Notes: generated from the sequence alone by a model not told the origin. DNA of 12,679 nucleotides from Baffinella frigidus (GCA_026770585.1 MU647004.1:183433-196111); one strand, 5' to 3'; positions 1 through 6,117 are shown, numbered from the stretch's first letter. Numbers and translations are program-made.

Positions 1-51
<51 letters not shown>
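1..51. other. 51-base G homopolymer at the window edge
   Basis: The first 51 bases are all G. A run this long with no other base is unlike the telomere-like blocks nearby, which always contain T and A. It may be a contig-end artefact, such as dark-cycle poly-G from two-colour sequencing extended by the assembler, or a true G tract at a broken end. From the sequence alone the artefact is more likely. Bases 52-117 that follow are G-rich but show no recognisable element. Confidence 0.85.
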
Positions 52-53
<2 letters not shown>

Positions 54-117
54 TATATTGACGGAAAGGGCTTTGTGGGGTTGCTGCGGGCGGCGGGGCT
101 GTTGGGTGAGGTGTGTT

Positions 118-277
118 TGGGTTAGGGGTTAGGGGTTAGGGTTGGGGTTTGGGGGGTTTAGGGGTTGAGGGTTGGGGGTCGGGGGTTGGGGTTGGGGTTT
201 GGCAGGTTTAGGGGTTAGGGGTTAGGGTTTAAGGTTTAGAGTTTAGGGTTTAGGGTTTAGAGTTTAGGGTTTAGGGG
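118..277 (+). repeat. Degenerate TTTAGGG block, G-rich strand on top
   Basis: The block is built of GGGGTTA, GGGTTTA and GGGGTTT words, with the purest TTTAGGG copies at 229-277. The G-rich strand reads left to right, which is opposite to the telomere-like blocks from 661 to 9497. A native left chromosome end would show CCCTAAA on this strand, so this is an interstitial or inverted block and not the chromosome tip itself. Runs of four or more G make G-quadruplex formation plausible. Confidence 0.85.
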
Positions 278-342
278 TGCACTCCCGCGGAGTACAGTGC
301 CACACCGTTGAATGGTTAGCGGGTACAAGGTGGAGGGCTTTC

Positions 343-479
343 ATCTCCACACAAGTATTAATTAATTGCTTTTGGTGCAACGAAATTTACTACACAAATG
401 CTTTACTACTACTTTTATGAGCAAATCGTGTAGTAATTTTCGTTGCCCAAAAGCAATTAATTAATACTTGTATGGAGAT
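343..479. mobile_element. Fold-back element family A, copy 1 (MITE-like, 137 bp)
   Basis: The two ends are inverted repeats of about 50 bases. The left arm starts ATCTCCACACAAG and passes through TATTAATTAATTGCTTTTGG and CGAAATTTACTACAC; the right arm is its near-exact reverse complement and ends GGAGAT. Only about 30 bases lie between the arms. There is no coding capacity, so it would depend on a transposase from elsewhere. A second copy of almost the same length lies at 4747-4885. No clear target-site duplication is visible; both copies are followed by TA but not preceded by it. Confidence 0.85.
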
Positions 480-660
480 TAGCTTAGGGTTGAGGCCCGC
501 GGAGATTCCCCCCGTCTGACACACGGGGGATTCGTTGACCGGTTCGCGCGTGGTTGGTACCGAGACGATAGCTATTCCGAGCAGGCTTTGTACCCGGGAA
601 AGCTCAAACCTGTCATGCGTCGTATTGTGGACTCTGATCCAGCCAGTGTGACTCCTACAC
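480..660. other. Single-copy segment with a small hairpin
   Basis: No coding sequence or repeat recognised. CCCCCGT (509-515) pairs with ACGGGGG (523-529) across a 7-base loop. The start (484-489) touches a TTAGGG-like word. With family A copy 1, this segment forms the spacer between the G-strand block at 118-277 and the C-strand block at 661-833. Confidence 0.5.
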
Positions 661-833
661 CTCAACCCTCAACCCTCAACCATAAACCATAAACCATAAA
701 CCATAAACCTTGAACACTGAACCCTAAACCCCAAACCCTGAACCCTGAACCCTGAACCCTGAACCCTGAACCCCAAACCCCAAACCATAAACCCTAAATC
801 CCAAACCCTGAACCCTAGCACCTAACCCCTGAC
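661..833 (-). repeat. Degenerate CCCTAAA block (variants CCATAAA, CCCTGAA)
   Basis: Seven-base words run in near-uniform register: CCATAAA copies first, then CCCTGAA copies, then mixed CCCCAAA and CCCTAAA. Neighbouring copies carry the same variant, which indicates local amplification rather than random decay of one ancestral array. The G-rich strand is on the minus strand. Confidence 0.9.
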
Positions 834-1075
834 CCCGCGCGGCAGGGCGCGCTGTATCTATCGGAGCAAGACGCGAGTGCCGCGTTCGCAGCCATGGCCC
901 AGGTCAAAAAGCTTTTTTATGGGGATTTAATGTGGAAACCTTTTCGATTTAAAAACTGGATTCAATCAAAGTTACTACATGATTTCTTGAATATTACTAG
1001 TCAAGATCGTTACGTGCAGTAAATTTCATTGCCGGAGTTGCGCCACGTTCGCAGCCATGGCGCAGGTGCGGACAC
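834..1075 (+). repeat. Diverged segmental repeat, copy 1, with partial family B element
   Basis: The segment carries GGCAGGGCGCGCTGTA at 841 and GCAGCCATGGCCCAGGTCAA at 889, both found again near 1925 and 1531. From 930 (ATGTGGAAACC) to about 1035 it matches the left end and most of the interior of the family B element at 1575-1709, but the right TIR is missing and the sequence runs into another GCAGCCATGGCGCAGG copy. It is therefore a truncated relative of B set in the same surroundings, pointing to duplication of a larger block. Confidence 0.7.
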
Positions 1076-1255
1076 CAACTTGAGGATAGGAGGGAGACCC
1101 GAGTGAGGCAGAGCAAGGTGTTGTGGGTTTCGGGGTTCGGGGTTCGGGGTTATGCCGTGGGGAAAGATGCAGCGAGCGCTGCATCCTTCGGGGCAAGATG
1201 CGAGCGCTGCGTTCGCAGCCATGGCGCAGGTTCGCACACCTCCACCCACCCAGTT
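1076..1255 (+). repeat. Diverged repeat unit, copy 1 (sister at 1840-2010)
   Basis: Shared landmarks in the same order in both copies: ACTTGAGGATAGGAGG, then GAGGCAGAGCAAG, then a short TTTCGGGG-like run, then TATGCCG and GGTTCGCACACCTCCACCCA at the end. The internal TTCGGGG words resemble a degraded telomere motif. Short frames cross this unit on both strands but carry no recognisable domain and shift between copies, so I treat it as non-coding. Confidence 0.7.
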
Positions 1256-1258
1256 TCT

Positions 1259-1375
1259 AGCTCTGCCCGAGTTTTATTCTGGCGCATCCTCAATGGTATT
1301 TAAGAGCAGAAATTCAGTACAAAAGGGCGAAAAGAACGATTTTGTGACGAGCCAGAATAAAACTCAGGCAGAGCT
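1259..1375. mobile_element. Fold-back element family C (117 bp)
   Basis: A 25-base TIR starts AGCTCTGCC and continues GAGTTTTATTCTGGC on the left (1259-1283); its reverse complement lies at 1351-1375 with a single mismatch. The 67-base core has no coding potential. The left end sits after TA (1258-1259) and the right end is followed by TT, so a decayed TA duplication is possible. The outer GCTCTG is shared with family I at 5975-6117, suggesting related ends with different interiors. Confidence 0.8.
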
Positions 1376-1420
1376 TTAGTTTTCTCGGCAGGTGTCTTCA
1401 GTGTTTCCAATTGGTGCAAA

Positions 1421-1510
1421 ACGTAAGTTGGCGAAATTTAAAACGAAAGTTGAAGCAATTTAAAACGTAAGTTGACGCAATTGGTGCAAAGCGTAAATTG
1501 ACGCAGTCCG
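1421..1510 (+). repeat. Short tandem repeat of AACGTAAGTTGACGCAATT
   Basis: Four imperfect copies of a unit close to AAAACGTAAGTTGACGCAAT occur in about 90 bases. The core TAAGTTGACGCAG recurs near 2055 (inverted) and 2136, and the AAGTTGAC word is the one forming hairpins at 5.0 kb. No gene is seen here. Confidence 0.65.
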
Positions 1511-1574
1511 CGCCCATCCAGCCATCTGCTTTCGCAGCCATGGCCCAGGTCAAAGCGTGTTTCTAGGGGATTCA

Positions 1575-1709
1575 ATGTGGAAACCGTTTCAATTTAAAAG
1601 ACTAAATTCAATCAAAATTACCACACATTTTTTTGATATTACTAGTACAGATCGTCATGTGTAGTAAATTTCATTGCCGAAGTTCTTCAAAGTCAAGAGG
1701 TTTCCACAT
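1575..1709. mobile_element. Fold-back element family B (135 bp)
   Basis: The ends are ATGTGGAAACC (1575-1585) and GGTTTCCACAT (1699-1709). The arms are about 54 bases, imperfect in the middle but again well paired at their inner ends (AAATTACCACACAT against ATGTGTAGTAAATTT). The inner motif AAATTTACTACAC is also the inner arm of family A, so A and B may share ancestry despite unlike termini. No target duplication is visible. Bases 1710-1839, to the right, show no supported feature. Confidence 0.75.
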
Positions 1710-1839
1710 GAGATTGAGGGTTTGCTTTTGCAGCCGTGGCGCTGGTCCTCTGCCTCAATCTATTCGGACTCACCAATCTGCTTCCCCCGGGTGCTCTGCC
1801 GCTGCAACGTTGGCGTATTTGTACCGCGGGGCGAGGGTG

Positions 1840-2010
1840 GCGACTTGAGGATAGGAGGAAGACCCGCGTGAGGCAGAGCAAGAAGTTGCGGGTTTCGGGT
1901 TTCGGGATTATGCCGGAGGGAAAGAGGCAGGGCGCGCTGTAGCTATCGGGGCAGGCGGCGAGTGCTGTTTTTGCCATGGCAGCAAAGGTTCGCACACCTC
2001 CACCCAAACA
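1840..2010 (+). repeat. Diverged repeat unit, copy 2 (sister at 1076-1255)
   Basis: It has the same order of landmarks as copy 1, with TTTCGGG words in place of TTCGGGG. It also contains GGCAGGGCGCGCTGTAGC, matching the start of the 834-1075 segment. The units around 0.84, 1.08 and 1.84 kb are thus overlapping pieces of one duplicated block. Confidence 0.7.
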
Positions 2011-2021
2011 TTTTTCTCTTC

Positions 2022-2149
2022 GATTGTCTTGAATGTGTTCAATGGTTTTAACACTTACGTTGACGCAGTTCGCGCCCCTCCAGCCAACCACGTATGTCCT
2101 CAATTATCTTCAAATGTGTTCAACGGTTTTAACACGTAAGTTGACGCAG
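2022..2149 (+). repeat. Direct repeat pair, about 47 bases each, 80 bases apart
   Basis: 2022-2068 and 2102-2149 share ATGTGTTCAA, GGTTTTAACAC and TTGACGCAG in order, with a few substitutions. The first copy has ACTTACGTTGACGC where the second has ACGTAAGTTGACGC. Confidence 0.7.
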
Positions 2150-2254
2150 GACGGGCGGAAGTGGGCGCGGCGCCTGACGCACGCAGACTTCCAGCAGTGT
2201 CTCTGGACCCTCGGACGCAACACCGTCGAATCGGTGCGCCCCGCTGAACCCTAA
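2150..2254 (+). pseudogene. Coding-like scrap ending in a telomere block
   Basis: A 34-codon stretch (DGRKWARRLTH, then DFQQCLWTLGRN, then TVESVRPAEP) has about 80% G or C at third codon positions and mixed amino-acid composition, unlike surrounding repeat translations. Its stop codon is the TAA of the first CCCTAAA repeat. There is no start; upstream the frame enters the direct repeat pair. I do not recognise a family. It may be the truncated 3' remnant of a gene broken by telomere-like sequence, or a chance open frame in GC-rich DNA. Confidence 0.3.
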
Positions 2255-2360
2255 ACCCTAAACCCTAAACCATAAACCATAAACCATAAACCATAAACCA
2301 TAAGCAATACACCATAAACCATAAACCATAACCCCTACACCTGAAACCCTAAACCCTAAA
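2244..2360 (-). repeat. Degenerate CCCTAAA block
   Basis: Three clean CCCTAAA copies lead into at least five CCATAAA copies, then imperfect ones and two final CCCTAAA copies. CCATAAA amplification is shared with the block at 661-833. Confidence 0.9.
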
Positions 2361-2453
2361 CGCCGCACACTCCGGCCACCGACCAACCCTCAGAAGGCGG
2401 CGAAATCGTGGGCGGTAGACTCTGTGATCGCATATTAACAGGCTTGAGAGTAC

Positions 2454-2600
2454 CACACAGTGGGCTTCGAGGGTTTCGGATTTGAATTTAGGGCCGGGTT
2501 CTGGGGTGTTACGTGACGAAATTTACACCAGAAAATCCTTAAAGTTCATTATCTCTGGGCGAGTTGACTTTTTTTTTAAAGGTCCGTAGTCCACCGTGTG
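2454..2600 (+). mobile_element. Fold-back element family D, copy 1 (147 bp)
   Basis: The left end CACACAGTGGGCTTCG pairs with the right end CGTAGTCCACCGTGTG. The interior carries GGTGTTACGTGAC and CACCAGAAAATCC, shared with copies at 3407-3543 and, inverted, 12047-12190. The flanks are TTGAGAGTAC (2444-2453) and TTGAGAGCAA (2601-2610), a near-duplication of 9-10 bases with seven identical leading bases. A duplication of that length is typical of Mutator-type transposition. No coding capacity. Confidence 0.8.
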
Positions 2601-2637
2601 TTGAGAGCAATCCTGAAGAAGATCGAGAACCCTCCGT

Positions 2638-2775
2638 CCACGCCAGATTTTTGAAAGGGGTCGCCAAAAGACAATTATCCGGAAGGAATGAGGGGAAGTT
2701 GTTTACTTTTGGCATAGTTAAACCCCAAAATTGGCGTTCACAAAGGGAGGTACCCCCTCCAGCAGTCTGGCGTGG
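2638..2775 (+). mobile_element. Fold-back element family E, copy 1 (138 bp)
   Basis: The ends are CCACGCCAGA and TCTGGCGTGG, within imperfect 20-base TIRs that include a GGGGT stretch. The interior has GCCAAAAG pairing with CTTTTGGC. It is exactly the same length as the copy at 4301-4438, which it matches along its whole length (shared CGGAAG.AATGAGGGGA and TACCCCCTCCAGCAG). No flanking duplication is seen. It lies 37 bases to the right of family D copy 1. Confidence 0.8.
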
Positions 2776-2816
2776 CGGGCACTGATGTATGGTGTCCCCA
2801 CCTTCCAAGCAGGAAA

Positions 2817-2873
2817 CCCCTGATCCCAAACCCTAAATCCTCAACACGGAACCCTAAACCCCGAACCCTCATC
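2817..2873 (-). repeat. Short degenerate CCCTAAA block
   Basis: Roughly seven words of the CCCTAAA, CCCCGAA and CCCAAA type stop directly at the family F element. The block resumes at 3018-3059 on its other side, as if F had inserted into it. Confidence 0.75.
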
Positions 2874-3017
2874 TCATCTCGAAAGATAACTGAATCAGTT
2901 CCCTAATTATCATTTTCGTTTAATTAGGAGGCGTAATTAGATTTACCTTGCCCCAACTAATTTCTCCTATTCAACCTCCTTTTAAAAAGGAACTGATTCA
3001 GTTATCTTCCGGGATGA
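2874..3017. mobile_element. Fold-back element family F (144 bp) inside a telomere-like block
   Basis: TIRs of about 29 bases start TCATC and include AAGATAACTGAATCAGTTCC; left 2874-2902, right 2989-3017, with two mismatches. The inner part (AACTGAATCAGTT) is itself nearly palindromic. The AT-rich core has CTAATTA and TAATTAG facing each other. CCCTAAA-type words lie on both sides, so the target was probably telomere-like DNA. No target duplication is evident. Confidence 0.8.
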
Positions 3018-3059
3018 ATTCCCGAATCCCTGAACCCTCAACCCTAACCCTCAAACCTC
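3018..3059 (-). repeat. Short degenerate CCCTAAA block
   Basis: About five words such as CCCTGAA, CCCTCAA and CCCTAA; continuation of 2817-2873 across the family F element. Confidence 0.7.
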
Positions 3060-3128
3060 AAGCAGCAGGCAGCCAGGACCGCGTCCCAAGAGGGCGTCAA
3101 GTTCTTTGACAACAAGTCCCCGGTATAA
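3060..3128 (+). pseudogene. Coding-like island between telomere blocks
   Basis: An open stretch of 22 codons plus TAA reads KQQAARTASQEG then VKFFDNKSPV, with about 80% GC at third positions. The minus strand is also open and equally protein-like (GDLLSKNLTPSWDAV...), so strand and coding status are uncertain. No start is visible on the plus strand; the left edge is a CCCTAAA block. No family recognised. At least it is non-repeat DNA trapped between two telomere-like blocks. Confidence 0.25.
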
Positions 3129-3129
3129 T

Positions 3130-3205
3130 CCCTAAACCCCAAACCCCAAACCCCAAACCCCAAACCCCAAACCCCAAACCCCAAACCCCAAACCCCAAAC
3201 CTCGA
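3130..3205 (-). repeat. Homogeneous CCCCAAA (TTTGGGG) array
   Basis: About ten near-perfect tandem copies of CCCCAAA occur with almost no interruption. This is purer than any nearby CCCTAAA block, so this variant has been amplified as a unit, by slippage or unequal exchange, after arising. A minus-strand frame gives a GFGVWGL repeat protein that is only the translation of this array. Confidence 0.9.
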
Positions 3206-3239
3206 ACCAACAACTACCAGCTTTACCTCGGTAGAAATA

Positions 3240-3295
3240 GGCTCGCCATACATGTGCTTTAGCCGGTTTGCTCTGACTGTAAGTTATGGCGAGCC
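3240..3295. repeat. Isolated hairpin with 11-base stem
   Basis: GGCTCGCCATA (3240-3250) pairs perfectly with TATGGCGAGCC (3285-3295) around a 34-base loop. It could be a very short fold-back element or the remnant of one. Bases 3296-3406 to the right show no feature. Confidence 0.65.
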
Positions 3296-3406
3296 CAGTT
3301 TGTCTGAGGAGCAGCTAGAACTAGTCGCGTTTATCCGATTTCTGACCTGGCCTTAAGTCAATTTATGAGGCCGATCTCGCACTGAGTTTCTCCCAAAGTG
3401 GCTCAC

Positions 3407-3543
3407 CACACGGTGGGCTACGAAGGTTTTGTTGGGGCTGGAATTCAGGGTGTTACGTGACCAAATTGCACCAGAAAATCCTTTAGAGTTAATTGCATCA
3501 AGGCAGGTTGACATTTGATGAAAGGTTCGTTGTCCACCGTGTG
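3407..3543 (+). mobile_element. Fold-back element family D, copy 2 (137 bp)
   Basis: The ends are CACACGGTGGGCTACG and TTGTCCACCGTGTG. The interior shares GGTGTTACGTGAC and CACCAGAAAATCC with copy 1 in the same orientation. No clear flanking duplication. Bases 3544-3747 hold only short loose repeats such as GTCCTCCTAA and CGTCCTG. Confidence 0.78.
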
Positions 3544-3747
3544 GCACGCGGTACACAATATAGCAAGACCGTACACGCGAGCCGGGCGGAGCAGGAGTCG
3601 TGTGTTTCGTTGATCCGGGTTCAGGATAAACGACGCGGGTTCAGGAGTCTGTCCTCCTAATCCGTCCTCCTAAACCCTGCGCCACGTCCTGTAACCCAAG
3701 TCTCGTCCGTCCTGAAACCTGAGTCTCATCCGCAGGCTACCCGGGAC

Positions 3748-3883
3748 ACCCTAAACCCACAACTGACAACCCTAAACCCTAAACCCTAAACCCTAAACCC
3801 TAAACCCTGAACCCTGAACCCTAAACCCTAAATCCTAAACCCTAAACCCTAAACCCTAAACCCTAAACCCTAAACCTTAAACC
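3748..3883 (-). repeat. CCCTAAA array, the cleanest in the window
   Basis: Around sixteen tandem copies, most of them exact CCCTAAA with two CCCTGAA, after a few degenerate leading words. This is the best evidence that the organism's telomere unit is the heptamer TTTAGGG. The following 54 bases (3884-3937) are a GC-rich island (CGCGCGACACGGCCGG...) with no recognised feature. Confidence 0.93.
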
Positions 3884-3937
3884 AGGCTACGCGCGACACG
3901 GCCGGCGGCAATCGGCAAGTCAGCGCGGACACGACGG

Positions 3938-4200
3938 TAAACCCGAAACCCTGAACCCGAAACCCGAAACCCGAAACCCGAGGCCTAGAGACCCGAGACC
4001 CGAAACACGAAACACGAAACACGAAACTTGAAACCCGAAACCAGAAACCAGAAACCCGAAACCCGAAACCCGAGATCCGAAACCCGAGACCCGAATCCCG
4101 AGACCCGAGACCCTAAACCCAAAATCCGAGACCCGAAACCCGAGACCCGAGATCCGAGACCCGAAACCCGAAACCCGAAACTCTAAACCCGAAACCAGAA
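3938..4200 (-). repeat. CCCGAAA variant array with sub-variants
   Basis: More than thirty words of CCCGAAA, CCCGAGA, CACGAAA and CCAGAAA type. CACGAAA occurs three times in a row and CCAGAAA twice in a row, showing step-by-step local copying of point variants. The matching translations are artefacts. Confidence 0.9.
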
Positions 4201-4250
4201 CACCCGGACCGCCGATGGAAGCTCGGTAGGAGGGGGGGGAGGGATCCTGA

Positions 4251-4300
4251 AGCTGGATTTGGGATGGGTGGGGGGGTCCCCGAGAACAAGGTCCCTTGTC
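4251..4300 (+). repeat. Dispersed segment G, copy 1 (inverted copy at 5652-5699)
   Basis: It starts AGCTGGATTTG and ends in the hairpin ACAAGG-TC-CCTTGT. The inverted copy at 5.65 kb keeps the AGCTGGATTTG end and the CCGAG.ACAAGG end. Segment G touches the left TIR of family E copy 2. Confidence 0.6.
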
Positions 4301-4438
4301 CCACGCCAGATTGTTGGAAGGGGTCGCCGAAAGTCAATTTCCCGGAAGTAATGAGGGGATTGTTTGTACTTTTGGGATGGTTGAACGCCAAAACTGGCGT
4401 TGTCAAAGGGAGCTACCCCCTCCAGCAGTCTGGCGTGG
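4301..4438 (+). mobile_element. Fold-back element family E, copy 2 (138 bp)
   Basis: The ends are CCACGCCAGA and TCTGGCGTGG. It matches copy 1 at 2638-2775 with no length difference and roughly 80% identity by eye. An open frame crosses it on each strand, but both frames run out of the element into neighbouring repeats. Confidence 0.8.
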
Positions 4439-4462
4439 TCTTTAGAAGCAAGACTGCTAGGA

Positions 4463-4621
4463 CACACAGTGGGCTTCGAAGGGGAAATATGGCCAAATCT
4501 GAGGCATTTTCCGTTACCTTCTCCGTAGGAACCCCCATAAGTCCCTACGGATTGCCTACCGTAGGGTCGCAGGTCTGATCGCTTATGGGTCATTCAAAAT
4601 CCCTTCGAGGTCCGCTGTGTG
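4463..4621. mobile_element. Fold-back element, family D ends with a different core (159 bp)
   Basis: The left end CACACAGTGGGCTTCGAAGG pairs with the right end CCTTCGAGGTCCGCTGTGTG, so the termini are those of family D. The interior does not match D copies: it carries nested inverted repeats CCCATAAG/CTTATGGG and CCCTACGG/CCGTAGGG. It is a D-type terminus around an unrelated or heavily rearranged core. It lies 24 bases from family E copy 2. Bases 4622-4746 hold the short palindrome GTCAACTTGAC and a GAGTGAGGCTGAGC word also seen at 1.1 kb. Confidence 0.72.
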
Positions 4622-4746
4622 GAGTATGTCCGTCGAACCCCTAGCTGTCAACTTGACAAAAGTCGGTCAACCCGAGTGAGGCTGAGCTAGGGGGTCAGCA
4701 GAGAGAAAGACTGTTCCTACAACCAACACGGGCGCCGCGTATACCC

Positions 4747-4885
4747 ATCTCCGCAAAAGTATTAATCAATTGCTTTTGGCACAACGAAATTTACTACAAA
4801 AAGTCTTTTTACTATTACTAGTATGACCCAATCGTGTAGTAAATTTCTTTAACCAAAACCAATTAATAAATAGTTTTGTGGAGAT
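4747..4885. mobile_element. Fold-back element family A, copy 2 (139 bp)
   Basis: The termini ATCTCC and GGAGAT are as in copy 1 at 343-479. The arms carry TTGCTTTTGG and CGAAATTTACTACA on the left and their complement on the right, with more mismatches (AACCAAAACCAATTAATAAA on the right). The 30-base centre differs from copy 1. A further partial match to the inner arm (CAACGAAAGTTACTACACAA) lies near 10547. Confidence 0.82.
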
Positions 4886-4928
4886 TAATGCACCTTAGGA
4901 ACAGGACTGGTACGAGTGGCTCTGTCGA

Positions 4929-4940
4929 CCCCCCGGGGGG
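4929..4940. repeat. Perfect palindrome CCCCCCGGGGGG
   Basis: Twelve-base perfect palindrome directly after GTCGA. Function unknown. Confidence 0.7.
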
Positions 4941-4969
4941 CATCAGGAAAGACTGAATCGACCGATCGC

Positions 4970-5188
4970 CAAAGTTGATGATGATGGTACTAACCCGTCA
5001 ACTTAGGAAAGTTGACCCGTCAACTTAGGAAAGTTGACGATGCTGGTACTGAACCGGCAACTTTCCGCAGGATGGGGCCTGCGTCTGGATCACATCGTCA
5101 ACTTTCCTAAGTTGACGGGTCGACTTTCGTAAGTTGACGGTACTGAACCGGCAACGTTTCGCAGGATGGGGCTTGCGTCTGGGTCGCC
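4970..5188. repeat. Cluster of GTCAACTT/AAGTTGAC hairpins with a direct repeat
   Basis: GTCAACTT-AGGA-AAGTTGAC occurs twice in tandem (starting about 4998 and 5019) and its inverted form starts near 5098. GGAAAGTTG (5028-5036) also pairs with CAACTTTCC (5058-5066) around a loop containing GCTGGTACT. The stretch from GGTACTGAACCGGCAAC to GCAGGATGGGGC.TGCGTCTGG occurs at 5045-5091 and again near 5139-5182. The units are clearly duplicated, with stems conserved while flanks drift. Confidence 0.75.
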
Positions 5189-5209
5189 AGGGAGCTGGCT
5201 CTCGCCGAG

Positions 5210-5510
5210 GCTCATGACCGCCACGGTCGCGACGGTACCCCCCTTTTGTGAAAACAATCCAACAATGTCGTGGAGGAACAGCTAGACAACGCTCATGGTG
5301 CTAAAACGTCAACGTATACCATTGCTTCATGTCATTTTGCTCATGCTGCCACGGTCACGACGGTACCCCCCCCGAAAACAATCCAACAATGGCAAAAGTT
5401 GATGGTGCTGGTACCAAAACGTCAACTTATACCATTGCTTCATTTCGCTCATGACCGCCACGGTCGCGACGGTACCCCCCCCCCGAAACAAATCCAACAA
5501 TCTAGCTCTG
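5210..5510 (+). repeat. Tandem array, unit about 110-130 bp, three copies
   Basis: Units start at about 5210, 5339 and 5447 with GCTCATG..., followed by GCCACGGTC.CGACGGTACC, a run of C, AACAATCCAACAAT, then a hairpin. The hairpin in copy 2 (5387-5437) joins CAATGG...AGTTGATG with CGTCAACTTATACCATTG around a loop containing GCTGGTACC. More copies lie at 5702-5795 and 6120-6205. Short open frames run through the array but shift frame between copies. The C runs follow GGTACC in each copy. Confidence 0.8.
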
Positions 5511-5577
5511 TTCTACTTGATTTCGTCTCATCACTAAAAGTATTTAGCCGGTATTATTGGTCTTAAAGGAGGATCTC
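5511..5577 (+). mobile_element. Left half of a family I fold-back element
   Basis: The segment from TAGCTCTGTT to GGATCTC matches 5973-6043 of the complete family I element (shared TTGATTTCGTCTCATCA, TTAGCCGG, GGATCTC), then similarity stops and no right TIR follows. It is a truncated copy inserted at the end of the tandem array. Confidence 0.7.
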
Positions 5578-5602
5578 GTGACTGCCACGACCCCGACGGT
5601 GC

Positions 5603-5642
5603 GCTAAACCCTGCACCCTGAACCCTGAACCCTAATCCCTAT
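5603..5642 (-). repeat. Short CCCTAAA/CCCTGAA block
   Basis: About five telomere-like words, the only such block between 4.2 and 6.36 kb. Confidence 0.75.
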
Positions 5643-5651
5643 ATTCCTAAA

Positions 5652-5699
5652 GACAAGGAAACCTTGTCCTCGGAGACCCCTCTGATCACAAATCCAGCT
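5652..5699 (-). repeat. Dispersed segment G, inverted copy
   Basis: Reverse complement of the segment at 4251-4300. It carries the hairpin GACAAGG-AAA-CCTTGTC (5652-5668). The loop differs from copy 1 while the paired stem is kept. Confidence 0.6.
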
Positions 5700-5701
5700 T
5701 A

Positions 5702-5830
5702 CCCCCCCGAAACAAAACCAACAATGGCAGATGTTGATGGTGCTAAAACGTCAACTTATACCATTGCTTCATGACATTTCGCTCATGACTGCCACAGTCG
5801 CGACGGCAACCCCACGAAAACAATCCAACA
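5702..5830 (+). repeat. Further copy of the 5210-5510 repeat unit
   Basis: It contains ACCCCCCCGAAAC, the hairpin CAATGG...CCATTG (5722-5766) and GCTCATGACTGCCAC with CGACGG. The phase is the same as in the array upstream, from which it is separated by the family I fragment and segment G. Confidence 0.72.
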
Positions 5831-5832
5831 AT

Positions 5833-5971
5833 CCACTTAGCAGCCACCGGGGGCTTCACGGATACAGTTCATCTAAACCATTTGTACTAGAATTTTATCC
5901 ATTTGCATTGGATTCTAACCGCATTTCCCCCGGATATCCGGGGGGGGGGGAACTCGGCCGCTGCTCAGTGG
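5833..5971 (+). mobile_element. Fold-back element family H, complete copy (139 bp)
   Basis: The ends CCACTTAGCAGC (5833-5844) and GCTGCTCAGTGG (5960-5971) pair with one mismatch. The interior has CACCGGGGGCTTCACGGATA and an 18-base perfect palindrome CCCCCGGATATCCGGGGG at 5927-5944. An inverted partial copy lies at 7621-7690. The right end stops one base before the TA bordering family I. Confidence 0.75.
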
Positions 5972-5974
5972 TTA

Positions 5975-6117
5975 GCTCTGTTCCAGTTGATTTCGTCTCA
6001 TCATCAAAAATAGTTAGCCGGCATTACTGGTTTAAAAGGGGGATCTCCAGTACATATTGACTGTCCATCTACGGCTAAAAACAATTAATGATGAGACGAA
6101 ATCAGGTGAGACAGAGC
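5975..6117 (+). mobile_element. Fold-back element family I, complete copy (143 bp plus TA on both sides)
   Basis: GCTCTGTTCCAGTTGATTTC and CGTCTCATCA on the left pair with TGATGAGACGAAATCA and GAGACAGAGC on the right. TA lies just outside both ends (5973-5974, 6118-6119), consistent with a TA target duplication as made by Tc1/mariner-type transposases. No coding capacity. Confidence 0.8.

Noticed and set aside
1-277. Chromosome terminus at the left edge
   Set aside because: The telomere-like words at 118-277 have the wrong strand for a left end and are too degenerate, and the edge itself is a pure G run. It may lie close to an end but is not a clean telomere.
1693-2103. 136-codon minus-strand frame over 1.7-2.1 kb
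   Set aside because: It starts in a duplicated segment whose sister has frame-changing length differences, and ends in the arm of family B. No domain seen.
4183-4593. Open frames of 97-136 codons on both strands over the E and D elements
   Set aside because: They begin or end in the CCCGAAA array and cross two fold-back elements whose copies elsewhere do not keep the frame. No motif is seen.
5210-5510. Possible CRISPR array because of regular repeats
   Set aside because: The unit is 110-130 bp with imperfect copies that continue through the spacer; there are no short identical repeats with unique spacers and no cas genes. The surroundings are eukaryotic.
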